64,000 nucleotides of DNA from Rhodoferax sp. Lineage in GTDB: Bacteria > Pseudomonadota > Gammaproteobacteria > Burkholderiales > Burkholderiaceae_C. This document shows positions 63,686 to 64,000 of this stretch, one piece after another (position 1 is the first letter of the stretch; each line of letters opens with the position of its first letter). The notes beneath the pieces were generated by a model. It made no database searches. It had not been told where the DNA came from and worked only from the letters and a program-made list of their open reading frames with translations. Made by a program: the position numbers and the translations under genes. The stretch covers positions 1,388,121-1,452,120 of the forward strand of contig JAGRPL010000004.1 of assembly GCA_019449595.1 (NCBI GenBank), given 5' to 3'.

Positions 63686-64000
63686 TGGCGTGTGGCCTGA
63701 CCGTCTGCTTATGGCGCAAACGGTCATTTGGATAGAACGAGTCGAGCGACCGCAATCAGCCTGATGCAGTCTTCTGCAAGGTTCGACTGACGAGGTCAGC
63801 TACAGGCTGGTTGCGGTCGGTCACCACGCCGCCGAGAAATAACTGCTGCGAGGACGATTAGCCAGTTGGTGCCCTTCAACCATGCCACGAGGAAGGCTCA
63901 CTGCGTGAGCCAGGTCAAGGAGTCACTACCTAAGTTGGTTCGATTCACACTAGCGCTCTACCACCAAGGACTGTTGCTGGCTGATGGCGGTCTCGCGGCA
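63686..64000. other. Gene-free right end
   Basis: No convincing coding sequence or RNA gene is seen. The stretch holds the hairpin at 63747-63819 and a short inverted repeat (TGACCGT at 63697 and ACGGTCA at 63719). It looks like accessory or rearranged DNA continuing past the edge. Confidence 0.5.
63747..63819. repeat. Long imperfect hairpin downstream of the integrase fragment
   Basis: CGACCGCAATCAGCCTG (63747-63763) and CAGGCTGGTTGCGGTCG (63803-63819) pair over 17 bp with one mismatch, with a 39-nt loop. No U-run follows, so a simple terminator is unlikely. Its purpose is unknown. Confidence 0.5.

Overview
The window is a GC-rich chromosomal segment of a betaproteobacterium, most likely a member of the Comamonadaceae (Burkholderiales). 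The main reasons are protein character, the iscRSUA-hscBA-fdx order, the ccoISNOQPGH/fnr/hemN block, an intracellular PHA depolymerase, and a small Trp-rich membrane protein next to lgt. Apart from the last ~2.7 kb on the right it is dense core chromosome. No CRISPR array, intact insertion sequence or prophage is visible.

Layout. 1-9129: a signalling block on the minus strand. It holds a hybrid-free histidine kinase with an ANTAR response regulator, a 4HB-HAMP-GGDEF-EAL protein, a chemoreceptor with a related sensor module, and a MASE3-PAS-GGDEF-EAL protein cut by the left edge. 9182-15425: tRNA-Val(CAC), dnaQ and the complete isc operon, with dnaQ as an apparent distal gene of isc. 15483-22442: uvrB, a divergent class I aminotransferase, a secreted zinc phospholipase C-like protein, an intracellular PHA depolymerase (phaZ), and a stand-alone RnfB-like ferredoxin that overlaps phaZ. 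22457-32328: a chemoreceptor with a C-terminal Cache domain, then a complete propionyl-CoA to succinyl-CoA operon (mcm, meaB, pccB, pccA, a VOC epimerase-like gene) with a divergent GntR/FCD regulator. 32455-41510: a PAS3-GGDEF-EAL protein, dusA, a MacAB-like exporter and a GAF-GGDEF cyclase. 41553-53025: a microaerobic module of a TauE/SafE-like protein, hemN, fnr, ccoISNOQPGH and a universal stress protein, with three well-formed FNR boxes. 53062-61344: matB, a crotonase-family gene, lgt, a small Trp-rich protein, acs, class I fumarase and murI. 61426-64000: a junction region with a response regulator, a truncated sensor kinase, a truncated RND adaptor and an integron-integrase-like C-terminus, all pointing to past rearrangement.

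How the genes fit together. PHA breakdown and the propionyl-CoA pathway feed acyl-CoA and succinyl-CoA into the TCA cycle, joined by Acs and fumarase. The cbb3 oxidase block supports respiration at low oxygen under Fnr control, and the isc operon supplies Fe-S clusters for Fnr, CcoG, HemN, fumarase and the RnfB-like protein. Four c-di-GMP enzymes and two chemoreceptors suggest heavy investment in the motile/sessile decision.

The most unusual signal is a family of short dispersed repeats with the fixed architecture GCTAY-N7-RTAGCT-N4-RCGCA. Six clear copies and one degenerate candidate occur here. They lie both between genes and inside reading frames (murI, hscA, the phaZ tail, the crotonase gene), and one copy supplies the stop codon of meaB.
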